A DNA stretch of 64,000 nt, from the NCBI GenBank assembly GCA_039683515.1, contig JBDKRG010000035.1:1-64000 (forward strand). Direction: 5' to 3'. Shown piece after piece: positions 7,112-15,376 of the stretch. Source of the DNA: JAJFUE01 sp039683515. Its GTDB lineage: Bacteria > Sumerlaeota > Sumerlaeia > MVZB01. Made by a program: the position numbers and the translations under genes. The first letter of the stretch is position 1, and each line of letters opens with the position of its first letter. Below the pieces are notes generated by a model. That model was not told the origin of the DNA, searched no databases, and saw nothing but the letters and a program-made list of their open reading frames with translations.

Positions 7112-8254
7112 TCAGTGCCCTTTCACATACACTTTGAAGGAGCGGCGCAGGACGAATTCGTACCATGCCGCCTTGAGCATGAACCAGCCGTTGACGATCC
7201 GCAGGACGGGGAAGCAGAGCAGGCTCAGCAGCGCCTTGCCCGTTTCGCGGCGCTTGACGGCCGTCCACAGGACCGGGACGGCTACCGCCGGCAGGTCGAT
7301 GACGTAGCCGAGCAGGAAAACGGGCGAGATCAGGACGGAAAAGACCGGGATCACCGTCAGGTAGAGGATCGAGGCGATGATGCTGTCCCACAGCATGATC
7401 GTGACGGCCGAGCGCAGGAACGGGACGTCCAGCACGCGGCGCCAGTGGACGATCAGGTTCTGGAGGAAGCCGTGCGACCAGCGCGTCAGCTGGCACTTCA
7501 TGAAGTGGAAGGTCTCGGGCTCGATCGGGTAGCAGACGGCGTCGGGGACGAAGCGGACCTTGTGGCCGGCTTCGTAAAGCGTCCACGTGAGATCGATGTC
7601 CTCGGCCAGCGTGCGGCGCGACCAGCCGCCCATTTCCTTCAGGATTGCCGAGCGGTAAACCGAGAAGCACCCGGACGAGATCAGCGGCTTTTCGTAGACG
7701 TCCTGGATCTGCTTGAAGAACGTGAAGGCGAAGAGGTACTCGACGTAGCGGCCGCGCTCCCAGATCGTGTTGACGTGGCGCGGGATGACGTAGCCGCAGG
7801 CGGCCGCCGCGTTGCTCCCCTCGAGCTCGGCGACGATCTTCTCGATGGCGTCGGGGGCGACGATCGTGTCGGCGTCGATCGCCATGCACAGGTCGGTCTC
7901 GACGAACTGCAGGGCGTAATTCTGCGCGCCGGCCTTGGAACCGGTGTTTTGCGGCGGCCGGAGGACGTCGACGCCCGTCGAGCGCGCGACCGCGGCCGTG
8001 TCGTCGGTCGAGCAATCGTCGATGACGATGATGCGGTCGACGGGCCGGGTCTGGTTTTGCAGGCTGCGGATCGTGTCGAGAATGCTGGCGCCTTCGTTGT
8101 AGGCGGGGACGAGAACGGTCAGGCCGGAGACGTGCCGAATCGTTTGCGGACTGGGTTCGTCAATCGGTTCGGCATTCGGTTCAAGGGTTGCGATCACCAC
8201 TTTTGTGACATCCTCGGATGCGTCAAGAGGCGAAAAACGTTCAGGGAGCGCCAT
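7112..8254 (-). CDS. Processive family 2 glycosyltransferase (BcsA/PgaC/hyaluronan-synthase type)
   Basis: This 380-residue enzyme shows the GT-A motifs of processive beta-glycosyltransferases in order: VIDDCSTDD (nucleotide binding), AIDADT (DxD), LAEDIDLTW (catalytic Asp) and QLTRWSHG, the Q..RW acceptor motif. Two or three membrane segments follow (about 285-360), as expected for enzymes that polymerise and extrude a polysaccharide. The sugar donor (UDP-glucose or UDP-GlcNAc) cannot be told. It is the first gene of a two-gene unit with the 600-residue membrane protein. About 290 bp upstream contain no clear gene. Confidence 0.85.
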   Translation of the reverse strand: MALPERFSPLDASEDVTKVVIATLEPNAEPIDEPSPQTIRHVSGLTVLVPAYNEGASILDTIRSLQNQTRPVDRIIVIDDCSTDDTAAVARSTGVDVLRPPQNTGSKAGAQNYALQFVETDLCMAIDADTIVAPDAIEKIVAELEGSNAAAACGYVIPRHVNTIWERGRYVEYLFAFTFFKQIQDVYEKPLISSGCFSVYRSAILKEMGGWSRRTLAEDIDLTWTLYEAGHKVRFVPDAVCYPIEPETFHFMKCQLTRWSHGFLQNLIVHWRRVLDVPFLRSAVTIMLWDSIIASILYLTVIPVFSVLISPVFLLGYVIDLPAVAVPVLWTAVKRRETGKALLSLLCFPVLRIVNGWFMLKAAWYEFVLRRSFKVYVKGH

Positions 8255-8541
8255 CCGTGCCCGGCAGCGGCGCCGGATTCAGCTACTCCAATCCGGGACT
8301 CTATCACAATCGAATCCGGAAATCGATAATAGAATGGAGGAAAATATATTAGAATTAAAAATCATCTTGGCGTTCGCGTAAGATTATAAATAACAATGTT
8401 GTGCGACGATTATTCGGGCCCGGGCGAGGCCGCTTCCCGGCCCCGACGATTTTATTCGGCTGCTTTTCAGGCTGGATTATTACAATTTTTGGATTCTTTT
8501 TGGCGCGCAGTATTGCTGACGTGACTCGAGCATCCCCAACC
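8255..8541. other. Intergenic stretch without a recognised gene
   Basis: About 290 bp of mixed composition upstream of the GT2 gene and downstream of the DUF433 remnant. Open frames on both strands look non-coding. An AT-rich tract around 8335-8400 could hold the GT2 promoter, but I cannot pick hexamers with confidence. Confidence 0.4.
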
Positions 8542-8736
8542 CTACGGCTCGTCTTGAGAAAACTCTCTGATTCGGGCAAGTTGCGGATAGGCTTTGAGGA
8601 TCTCTGCCTCGGAGATGCCTTCGGCGAGATTTTCGACGATCAACGATACCCAGATCCGCGTCCCTCGAATGCAGGGTTTGCCGAAGCAGACTTAGGGATC
8701 GACCGAGATCCGGTTCAGTAATTCTTCGCGCGTCAT
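8542..8736 (-). pseudogene. DUF433-family (VapB-like) antitoxin gene broken by an in-frame stop
   Basis: Reading from ATG 8736, the frame gives MTREELLNRISVDP and then TAA (8692-8694). The same frame continues with VCFGKPCIRGTRIWVSLIV, NLAEGISEAEILKAYP and stops at 8542. DUF433 proteins have exactly this order: I.xDP.vC.GKP.IRGTRI.V..il..la.G.s..eIl..YP. The stop thus replaces the residue between DP and VC. The C-terminus is also shortened relative to the family. No adjacent toxin gene (DUF5615/PIN) is visible. The gene was not listed as an ORF because of the stop. Confidence 0.75.
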
Positions 8737-8895
8737 TGTGGCACTCCAATGTGAACAACACTGCTTATTATAAATGCCCGGGCACCTGATTTTATCAAAA
8801 ATGGGGGGCAAGGCAATCCCCGATACCCCCAATGATCCGTATCTGGAAATCGATGCTTGTTGCTGAACTTCAGTCGCTGTGATACCAACTGAGGC

Positions 8896-10122
8896 ATGAA
8901 AGCAAATCGAAAAAGACGCGTCCTGCATTGGACTGTTGCCGTATGGGTGTCGATCGTCGCCGTGTCGCTTTGCATGCAGTCGGCGAGGACGGCAGAGGAA
9001 AAAGTCCCGGCCAAATTGTTTGAAAGCTTGGGCGAGGGGCGAAGCGTGCAGGTGGTGTTCGAGAGCAGAGGATGCTTCCACCATTACGCGTACGAAATCG
9101 AGTTCAAGCGGGCTCCGGGGCTCACGGCGACGATCGTAAAGATCGAGGACGAGTGGGATAAGTCCGCGAAGAAATACATCAAGGACAAGCGGACGGCGCT
9201 CGGGACGGTGAATGTGAGCGATGAGGAGGCGGCGGGGCTCGATCGGCTGCTGGACTTTTACCGCAAGCAGAAATTCGTCGCATGCACGACGGTGGACACC
9301 ATCTCGGTGACGCTTCGCGAGGCGAAGGGCGTGATTGCGAAGGAAAGCTTTACCGACGGCAGCGGCCGAAGCGACTCCGTCGAGGGACTTACGCTCTTTC
9401 GCGATTTGGAGGATAAAGCGCTCGCGAAGCCCAGGCGCAAGGTCGAAAAGGACCCCGAATTGGTCGAGAAAGAGGAAGCGGCAAAGGCCAACGAGGCATG
9501 CCGCCGGCTGGCGGGTTATGAACATTTCAGCAAGGCATTCAAAGTTGTGGATGCGCAAATCGGCAGTGTCAATATGATGCCTGATTCGCTGTTCGTGGAG
9601 ATCGAAGCGACTCGGCCGGCGCTCATCAATTCGGTGTGGTGGTGGAATCCGACGTCGAAAGGGAAGCCATCGCTGAACTGGGATGATTTCCTGAAGGCTT
9701 ATAACTCGGCCGAGAGCGCGATGGCGGCTCACCCGTGGCTGAAGGAATGGAAGAAGATGCCGGGAGAGCGCGAGCTCGAGCTTCATATGCTGGGCGGTGA
9801 GATTGGCGCGAAAGAGTGGGAGATGAAAAACATCGTCATGCCGCTGTGGAGGCACGCGGGGTTCCAGGGGGAGCCGAAGTATTGTTTTTTGGGGCGGCGA
9901 GGCAATCATGCGTGGGTTGAGTTTTATTTCGGCGACCGGGAAGCAAGGGCGCTGGTGCCAGCCAGTTCGCAGCCCGACCCGGGAGCCTCGAGCATGATCG
10001 ACAAGGTTGATGTTTCGTGGCACCCGAACGGCAAAGCGGGGGATGCATGCTCGTATTACGCGGTGATCGAAAACGATGGGCGTTGCCATGTGGAGGAGTT
10101 TGTGGCGGAACCTGGAAAATAG
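8896..10122 (+). CDS. Secreted protein of unknown function
   Basis: This 408-residue protein has an N-terminal signal peptide (basic KANRKRR, then a hydrophobic stretch to about residue 32, cleavage near ARTAEE). A Lys/Glu-rich linker at about 175-205 separates two domains. The C-terminal domain contains Trp-rich segments (NSVWWWNPTSKG, NHAWVEFYFGDRE). No family or catalytic motif is recognised. It is monocistronic, and the next gene converges beyond a strong terminator hairpin. Confidence 0.65.
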   Translation: MKANRKRRVLHWTVAVWVSIVAVSLCMQSARTAEEKVPAKLFESLGEGRSVQVVFESRGCFHHYAYEIEFKRAPGLTATIVKIEDEWDKSAKKYIKDKRTALGTVNVSDEEAAGLDRLLDFYRKQKFVACTTVDTISVTLREAKGVIAKESFTDGSGRSDSVEGLTLFRDLEDKALAKPRRKVEKDPELVEKEEAAKANEACRRLAGYEHFSKAFKVVDAQIGSVNMMPDSLFVEIEATRPALINSVWWWNPTSKGKPSLNWDDFLKAYNSAESAMAAHPWLKEWKKMPGERELELHMLGGEIGAKEWEMKNIVMPLWRHAGFQGEPKYCFLGRRGNHAWVEFYFGDREARALVPASSQPDPGASSMIDKVDVSWHPNGKAGDACSYYAVIENDGRCHVEEFVAEPGK

Positions 10123-10177
10123 ACTCGCTTCTTATCGGGGCGGGTCATTGATTCAGGGAGCATGAGAGATGAATCTT

Positions 10178-10204
10178 TCATGTTTCGAGTTTCGAGTTTC
10201 GAGT
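10178..10204. repeat. Heptamer tandem repeat (GTTTCGA)3
   Basis: Three consecutive copies of the 7-mer GTTTCGA lie just before the terminator hairpin between two convergent genes. This is one of several intergenic arrays with 7-bp period but different unit sequences in this window. Confidence 0.7.
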
Positions 10205-10240
10205 TGTTTTGCGTTTATTGCATGAGCACGAAAAAAGACA

Positions 10241-10274
10241 ATGGGGAGGGGCGTTTTTGCACACCCCTCCCCAT
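10241..10274 (-). terminator. Bidirectional intrinsic terminator (kdgK and convergent secreted-protein gene)
   Basis: A perfect 11-bp stem, ATGGGGAGGGG (10241-10251) with CCCCTCCCCAT (10264-10274), encloses a 12-nt loop. On the minus strand it is followed by TTGTCTTTTTTCG and on the plus strand by CTTTTA. It lies between convergent genes and can serve both, with the better U-tract for the kinase gene. Confidence 0.85.
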
Positions 10275-10317
10275 CTTTTACGAAGTCCCTCGCATACGCT
10301 CGGGCTACTGCATCAGG

Positions 10318-11397
10318 CTACCGCTGGACGCGGGCGTTGCCCTTCCAGATGCTCCAGACCTGGTCCTCGTCGGCCGGCTGCGCGTAGTCGGTGAGGAGGG
10401 TCGTCGCCAGGGCGCCGCTGGCCCAGCCGAACTGGATCCACTTCTCGGGCTCCCAGCCCTTGAGGATGGCGTAGAGCATGCCGCCGACGAAGCCGTCGCC
10501 GCCGCCGATGCGGTCCAGGACGGTGATGTCGCGCGGCTCGACCACGTGCCACTCGCCGCCGGCGCGCATGATGGCGCCCCACTTGTGGTGGTTGGCGTCA
10601 ACGACTTCGCGCAGCGTCGTGGCGAACGCCGTGGCGTTGGGGTAAGCCTTGCCGACGCGCTCGATCATCCCCTTGAAGCCGTCGATCTTGGAGGCCAGGC
10701 CCTTGCCGCCGGCCTCGGGGCCTTCGATGCCCAGGCACAGCTGGAAGTCCTCCTCGTTGCCGACGAGGATGTCGGCGACCGAGGCGATCTCGGCGAAGAT
10801 CTCGCGCAGTTCCTTCTCGCGGTCCTTCCAGAACGTGGCGCGGTAGTTGAGGTCGAAGCTGATGCGGGTGCCGTACTTCTTGGCGGCGCGGGCCAGCTCG
10901 AGGCAGAACTTGCTGGTCTCGGGCGACAGGGCGCCGATCAGGCCGGAGAGGTGGCAGATCTGGACGCCTTCCTTGCCGAAGATACGGTCCAGGTCGAAGT
11001 CGGCGATGTTGAGGGTGCGGCCGACTTCGCCGGCGCGGTCGTTCCAGACGCGCGGGCCGCGCGAGCCCAGGCCGCTGTCGGCGATGTTGATCTGGTGGCG
11101 ATAGCCCCACGGGCCGCCCTGCGGGACTTCCTTGCCCTCGTAGTCCATGTGGCGGGCGGCGAGGTTGTCCTTGATGATCTGGGCGACGGGACTGCCCTTG
11201 ACGAACGTCGTGAGGATCTTGACCTTCAGGCCCAGAAACGAGGCGACCGAGGCGACGTTGGTCTCGGCGCTGGTGGCCTTGAGGATGAAGTTTTCGCTGG
11301 CGTGGACGGGCTGGCCGGCCACCGGCGTGATGCGGATGCCCATGGAGGTGGGAACAAGCAGGGAATACTGACAATCCTGGCGCAGATCGATCTTCAT
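10318..11397 (-). CDS. kdgK: PfkB-family sugar kinase, probably 2-keto-3-deoxygluconate kinase
   Basis: This 359-residue protein starts at ATG 11397 (MKIDLRQDC); an upstream in-frame start would add 25 atypical residues. It has the ribokinase/PfkB fold: an N-terminal lid region, substrate-loop residues (ISFDLNYRATFW, typical of KDG kinases), an NEEDF motif near the phosphate site, and the catalytic anion-hole sequence DRIGGGDGFVGG with its base Asp. KdgK phosphorylates 2-keto-3-deoxygluconate for aldolase cleavage in pectin/uronate or Entner-Doudoroff catabolism. No KDPG aldolase is adjacent, so substrate specificity is inferred from the family resemblance alone. Confidence 0.8.
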   Translation of the reverse strand: MKIDLRQDCQYSLLVPTSMGIRITPVAGQPVHASENFILKATSAETNVASVASFLGLKVKILTTFVKGSPVAQIIKDNLAARHMDYEGKEVPQGGPWGYRHQINIADSGLGSRGPRVWNDRAGEVGRTLNIADFDLDRIFGKEGVQICHLSGLIGALSPETSKFCLELARAAKKYGTRISFDLNYRATFWKDREKELREIFAEIASVADILVGNEEDFQLCLGIEGPEAGGKGLASKIDGFKGMIERVGKAYPNATAFATTLREVVDANHHKWGAIMRAGGEWHVVEPRDITVLDRIGGGDGFVGGMLYAILKGWEPEKWIQFGWASGALATTLLTDYAQPADEDQVWSIWKGNARVQR

Positions 11398-11422
11398 GTG
11401 GAACAGAACCCCTTTCCTGGTT

Positions 11423-11830
11423 TTATGGTAAATTGTTGAAACCGGCTTGAATGAAATGTTTATCGAACGCAAGAGCGGCCTTGATCCCGCGTTGCTTCAT
11501 GACGGCGAATGAGATGCAATCCGTTAGGGAGTAGGTTTTGTCACGGTGTTTCAGAAAATATTGCCAGCCGATGTGGAACAACTCATCATCCACATGAATC
11601 AACTCGATGCGCGTGCTTTCGAGCAGGTTTTTCCCGATTTCAACGGCCTTGTCGTGACGATCGCGGCTGTTGAAAAAGGTAACGATCTCGTCGAAGACGT
11701 AGGATGTGGTTATCAAGGGCGGAAGTGAATTTGCAAGCATTCGCCAGTGCCGGGCAGCTGCCTGATGGCAATGATCATCGGCTGATTCGAGTGCAATAAT
11801 GTAGCCGGTGTCGAGGAACAAGGGCTTCAC
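11423..11830 (-). CDS. vapC: PIN-domain ribonuclease toxin (VapC family)
   Basis: A 135-residue PIN-domain protein. The acidic active site is visible: FLDTGY (first Asp), a central Glu in FDEIVTFF, SLTDCISF (Asp after Ser-Leu-Thr) and AFDKHF (final Asp). VapC toxins cleave tRNA or rRNA. It starts at GTG in a GTGA overlap with the antitoxin stop codon, giving tight translational coupling. Confidence 0.85.
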   Translation of the reverse strand: MKPLFLDTGYIIALESADDHCHQAAARHWRMLANSLPPLITTSYVFDEIVTFFNSRDRHDKAVEIGKNLLESTRIELIHVDDELFHIGWQYFLKHRDKTYSLTDCISFAVMKQRGIKAALAFDKHFIQAGFNNLP

Positions 11831-12042
11831 TGGTTCACCGCATACAGATATCTATCTGGATTCTCGGCCGCGTCGGGTGCGCCGCATGCGACAGGATTTT
11901 TTCCGAGATTGAAGATGGTGTCTTCTTTTGTTTTCGGCACGACGAGAATAATGCCATTTTCCTTCCGGATTTCAACTTCCACGACGCCTTTGAGGAGGTT
12001 ATGAGGCACGAGAACGCCTTTATCGGTGACTTTTGCTTTCAT
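11827..12042 (-). CDS. vapB: VapB-type antitoxin with AbrB-like fold
   Basis: This 71-residue product begins MKAKVTDKGVLVPHNLLKG. The pattern is an AbrB/MazE-like swapped-hairpin DNA-binding domain (VTDKGVLVP..LL), followed by an acidic Asn/Pro-rich tail expected to bind the toxin. ATG 12042 is chosen because GGAGGAG lies 7 nt upstream; the longer frame to 12117 lacks this. It precedes vapC with a 4-nt overlap. Confidence 0.8.
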   Translation of the reverse strand: MKAKVTDKGVLVPHNLLKGVVEVEIRKENGIILVVPKTKEDTIFNLGKNPVACGAPDAAENPDRYLYAVNQ

Positions 12043-12163
12043 GGACTGACTCCTCCACACTATTCTGCCGAACCGTTCAGGGATCTGCGATGAAAACCGG
12101 GTGGCCCAAAAGTCCAATGCACTGTAGCAAAGCGGCCACGTTTTAGCCAGATTGTAAATCGGT

Positions 12164-12703
12164 TCAAATCGTTTCCACGATGATGTTGGCGTTGGTGTAG
12201 ATGCAGATCTCGCTCGTGATCTCCAGGGCGCGGCGGACGATTTGTTCGGCCGTCATGTCGTCGCGGTCGATGAGCGCCTTGGCGGCGGCGAGGGCGTAGC
12301 CGCCGCCCGAGCCGATCGCCAGGATGCTGCCGTCGGGCTCGATCACGTCGCCGGTGCCGGAAAGGAGCAAAATGGTGTTTTGATCCGCGGCCAGGAGCAT
12401 CGCCTCGAGCCGGCGCAGGTAGCGGTCGGTGCGCCAGTCCTTGGCCAGCTCGACCGAGGCCCGCATCAGGTTGCCGTTGTGCTCCTGGAGCTTGGCCTCG
12501 AGTTTCTCGAAGAGCGCCAGGGCGTCGGCCGACGCGCCGGCGAAACCCGCCAGCACCTTGCCGTCGTGCAGGCGGCGGACCTTGCGCGCGCCACCCTTGA
12601 CGATCATGTTCTGCAGCGTCACCTGGCCGTCGCCGCCGATGCAGGTCCGGCCCCCCTTGCGCACGGCGAGGATGGTGGTCGAACGGATGGTGGTGGGGTC
12701 CAT
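12164..12703 (-). CDS. hslV: ATP-dependent protease proteolytic subunit HslV
   Basis: A 179-residue beta-type proteasome homologue. The N-terminus IRSTTILAVRKGGRTCIGGDGQVT contains the conserved TTI.A.R, whose Thr becomes the N-terminal nucleophile after processing, and GDGQVT. The GFAGASADALALFE and IGSGGGYALAAAKAL motifs are typical. HslV dodecamers work with the AAA+ unfoldase HslU, which is not in this window. Start ATG 12703 has GAGG 6 nt upstream. It lies downstream of topA, but repeats and a terminator intervene, so it may have its own promoter. Confidence 0.9.
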   Translation of the reverse strand: MDPTTIRSTTILAVRKGGRTCIGGDGQVTLQNMIVKGGARKVRRLHDGKVLAGFAGASADALALFEKLEAKLQEHNGNLMRASVELAKDWRTDRYLRRLEAMLLAADQNTILLLSGTGDVIEPDGSILAIGSGGGYALAAAKALIDRDDMTAEQIVRRALEITSEICIYTNANIIVETI

Positions 12704-12727
12704 GGAGAGCCTCGGTTCAATCAAATT

Positions 12728-12856
12728 GACAACTCAATGAGAAATGAGAAATGAGAAATAAGCAATGAGAAATGAAATGGCGAGGGTTGCACGGACGGGC
12801 ACGGACGAACACGGACTTGCACGGACTTGCACGGACTGACACGGACTTGCACGGAC
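12728..12856. repeat. Composite short tandem array: 7-mer GAGAAAT and 10-mer CACGGACTTG
   Basis: Positions about 12728-12776 hold six imperfect copies of a 7-bp unit (AATGAGA). Positions about 12788-12856 hold seven copies of a 10-bp unit CACGGAC plus three variable bases. The two arrays abut within 12 bp in the hslV-topA gap. The same 10-mer recurs at 37619-37675. Confidence 0.85.
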
Positions 12857-12860
12857 AAAA

Positions 12861-12895
12861 GAAAAGTGCCGCGCTTTTTGGGGGCGGCACTTTTC
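12861..12895 (-). terminator. Intrinsic terminator downstream of topA
   Basis: A perfect 12-bp stem, GAAAAGTGCCGC (12861-12872) with GCGGCACTTTTC (12884-12895), has an 11-nt loop. Read on the minus strand it lies about 20 nt after the topA stop and ends in TTTTCTTTTG, an adequate U-rich tract. The stem also carries A/T runs on both sides, so it could act in both directions. Confidence 0.85.
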
Positions 12896-12916
12896 CTGGG
12901 GGGGACCCAAAGTGGT

Positions 12917-15376
12917 TTACTTCGTCTTGTCGTGGACGCACTGGTCGAGTTCGCGGCAGAGGACGCGCTTCTTGTCGCCCTCGCCGATGAACGTGCGCAC
13001 CTTGCCGCACGTCGCGCACTCTTCGCGGTAGGGGCGTTCGAAGGCCGTGAACTTGCACTCGGGGTAGCGGCTGCAACCGTAGAAGATCTTGCCGCGCTTG
13101 GAGCGGCGCTCGACCAGCTCGCCCGTGCAGCCGGCTTCGGGGCACGGGACGCCGATCGGGTAGGACTGCGCCGTCTTGCACTCGGGGTAGCCCGAGCACG
13201 CCAGGAACCGGCCCATGCGGCCGTTCTTGACGACCATCGGGCGGCCGCAGTTGGGGCAGACGCGGTCGGTCGTCTCCTGCTCGGCGGCGCGGATGTTGCC
13301 CGACTCGTCCTCGACGAGCGGCTTCGTGTTGCGGCACTCGGGGAAGCCCGAGCAGGCGATGAACCGGCCCATGCGGCCCCACTTGACGACCATCGGCCGG
13401 CCGCACTTCTCGCAGACGATGTCGGTCGGCTGGGCCTCGGCCTTGACGTTGCGCATGCTCTTGGTGGCCTCGTTGAGCCGCTCCTCGAACGGCCCGTAGA
13501 AGCCGCGCAGCAGCTCGACCCAGTTGATCGTGCCTTCCTCGACCTGGTCGAGCTCGCGCTCCATCTCGGCGGTGAACGACACGTCCATCACCTTCGGGAA
13601 GCTCTCGACGAGCAGGTCGGTGATCATGAACCCGAGCTGCGTGGGGCGGAACGTGCCCGCTTCCTTGGAAGCGTATTCCTTGTCCTGGATCGTGGAGATG
13701 ATGGCGGCGTAGGTCGACGGGCGGCCGATCCCCTGCTTCTCGAGCTCCTTGATGAGGCCGGCCTCGGTAAAGCGCGGGGGAGGCTGCGTGAAGTGCTGGT
13801 CGCCCTTGAGGTCGCTGACCGAGACCGACTGGCCCTTCTCGAGCGGCGGCAGGATGCCTTCTTCTTCGGCGGCGGCCTTGTCGCCGTTGCCGTTTTGATC
13901 CTCGGCCGGGGCCGAATCGGACTCGCTCTTGCCGAGCTCGTCGCGCGATTCCTGGTAGACGCGCAGGAAGCCGTCGAACTTGATCACCGAGCCGTTGGCG
14001 ACGAACAGGCAGCGGGCGACGGGGATCTCGACGCGGGTGCGCTCCAAGCGGGCGTCGTTCATCTGGCAGGCGACCGTGCGCAGCCAGACGAGGCGGTAGA
14101 GCTCGAGCATCCGCTTGTCTTCGATGTACGGCGCGATCGCCTCGGGGGTCAGGCTGATGTCGGTCGGGCGGATCGCCTCGTGGGCGTCCTGGGCGCCCTT
14201 GCCGGTCGCGTAGAAGCGCGGTTTCTCGGGGAGGTAATCGGCCGGGTAGTTCGAGCCGATGAAATCGCGGATCTGCGTCGTGGCGTAATCGGAGAGACGC
14301 GTCGAGTCGGTTCTCATGTAGGTGATGAGGCCGACGCTGCCGCGGTCGCCGAGCTCGATGCCTTCGTAGAGCTGCTGGGCCAGGGCCATCGTCTGCTTGG
14401 CGGTCAGGCGCAGGCGGCGCGAGGCCTCCTGCTGCAGGGTGCTGGTGATGAACGGGGCGAACGGCCGCCGGGCCTGCTCCTTCTTGATCACCTCGGAGAT
14501 GACGAACGGCTTGCCGGCGATCTCGGCCAGGAGGGCGTCGGCCGTCTCCTTGTTCGGGATCTCGGCCTTGTTGCCGTCGATCTTGGCCAGGCGGATCCGG
14601 AACGGGGGGGGCGTGGCGGCGGCGGCGAGGCCCTCGATCGTCCAGTATTCGACCGGGACGAACGCCTGGATCTCGTGCTCGCGTTCGCAGATGATGCGCA
14701 CCGCGACCGACTGGACGCGGCCGGCGGAGAGGCCGCGGCGCACCTTGCGCCACAGCAGCGGGCTGATCTTGTAGCCGACGAGCCGGTCCAGGACGCGCCG
14801 GGCCTGCTGCGCGTAGAACAGGTCCATGTTGATGCCGCGCGGGTGGTCGATCGCGTCGCGGACGGCCTGCTTGGTGATCTCGTTGAACGTGGCGCGCTGG
14901 ATGTTGGGGTTGGTTTCCTTGATCCACTCGGAAATATGGTAGGCGATCGCCTCACCCTCGCGGTCGGGGTCAGGGGCGAGGTAGACGGCCTTGGCCCCCT
15001 TGGCCGACTTGCGCAGCGCGTCCATGATCGACTTCTTGCCCTTGATGACCTCGTAGTCGGGCTTGAAGTCGTTGTCGACCTCGACGCCCAGCTTGCTCTG
15101 CGGCAGGTCGATGACGTGGCCGATCGAGGCCATGACTTTATAGTCCGAGCCCAGGTAGCGCTCGATGGTCTTCGCCTTGGCCGGCGACTCGACGATGATC
15201 AGGTTCTTCCCCTCGGCGTCGACGGCGACGGCGCGCGGGGCGGCCCGGCGCGCAAACGAGGTCTTACCGGCCGCCGCCTTGCGCGGGCGTGCCGTCTTGG
15301 ACGCCGCGCGGCGCGGTTTCGATTCGGCCTTGCCGGCCGATTCAGTTTTGGTTCGGGGGGTTTTCTTCTCTGCCAT
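12917..15376 (-). CDS. topA: DNA topoisomerase I
   Basis: This 819-residue type IA topoisomerase has an unusual basic Ala/Lys/Arg-rich N-terminal extension of about 50 residues. The TOPRIM domain follows (NLIIVESPAKAKTIERYLG; DPDREGEAIAYHI), with the active-site tyrosine in GLITYMRTDSTRLSD. The C-terminus contains four cysteine zinc ribbons (CEKCGRPM, CPNCGRPM, CPEAGCTGEL, CATCGKV) that bind single-stranded DNA. It relaxes negative supercoils. Start ATG 15376 (MAEKK) is preferred over a frame seven codons longer. Confidence 0.95.
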   Translation of the reverse strand: MAEKKTPRTKTESAGKAESKPRRAASKTARPRKAAAGKTSFARRAAPRAVAVDAEGKNLIIVESPAKAKTIERYLGSDYKVMASIGHVIDLPQSKLGVEVDNDFKPDYEVIKGKKSIMDALRKSAKGAKAVYLAPDPDREGEAIAYHISEWIKETNPNIQRATFNEITKQAVRDAIDHPRGINMDLFYAQQARRVLDRLVGYKISPLLWRKVRRGLSAGRVQSVAVRIICEREHEIQAFVPVEYWTIEGLAAAATPPPFRIRLAKIDGNKAEIPNKETADALLAEIAGKPFVISEVIKKEQARRPFAPFITSTLQQEASRRLRLTAKQTMALAQQLYEGIELGDRGSVGLITYMRTDSTRLSDYATTQIRDFIGSNYPADYLPEKPRFYATGKGAQDAHEAIRPTDISLTPEAIAPYIEDKRMLELYRLVWLRTVACQMNDARLERTRVEIPVARCLFVANGSVIKFDGFLRVYQESRDELGKSESDSAPAEDQNGNGDKAAAEEEGILPPLEKGQSVSVSDLKGDQHFTQPPPRFTEAGLIKELEKQGIGRPSTYAAIISTIQDKEYASKEAGTFRPTQLGFMITDLLVESFPKVMDVSFTAEMERELDQVEEGTINWVELLRGFYGPFEERLNEATKSMRNVKAEAQPTDIVCEKCGRPMVVKWGRMGRFIACSGFPECRNTKPLVEDESGNIRAAEQETTDRVCPNCGRPMVVKNGRMGRFLACSGYPECKTAQSYPIGVPCPEAGCTGELVERRSKRGKIFYGCSRYPECKFTAFERPYREECATCGKVRTFIGEGDKKRVLCRELDQCVHDKTK

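Noticed and set aside
8692..10089. 465-codon minus-strand frame over the secreted protein gene
   Set aside because: Most of it is antisense shadow; only its last 14 residues are real, as the N-terminus of the broken DUF433 gene.
10160..10185. Hairpin CATGAGAGAT...ATCTTTCATG as a separate element
   Set aside because: The loop is too short for the full stem and it lies among heptamer repeats; I could not assign a role.
12788..12856. Possible CRISPR array
   Set aside because: Units are 10 bp with 3 variable bases and no spacers; no cas genes lie in the window. The same holds for the other short arrays.
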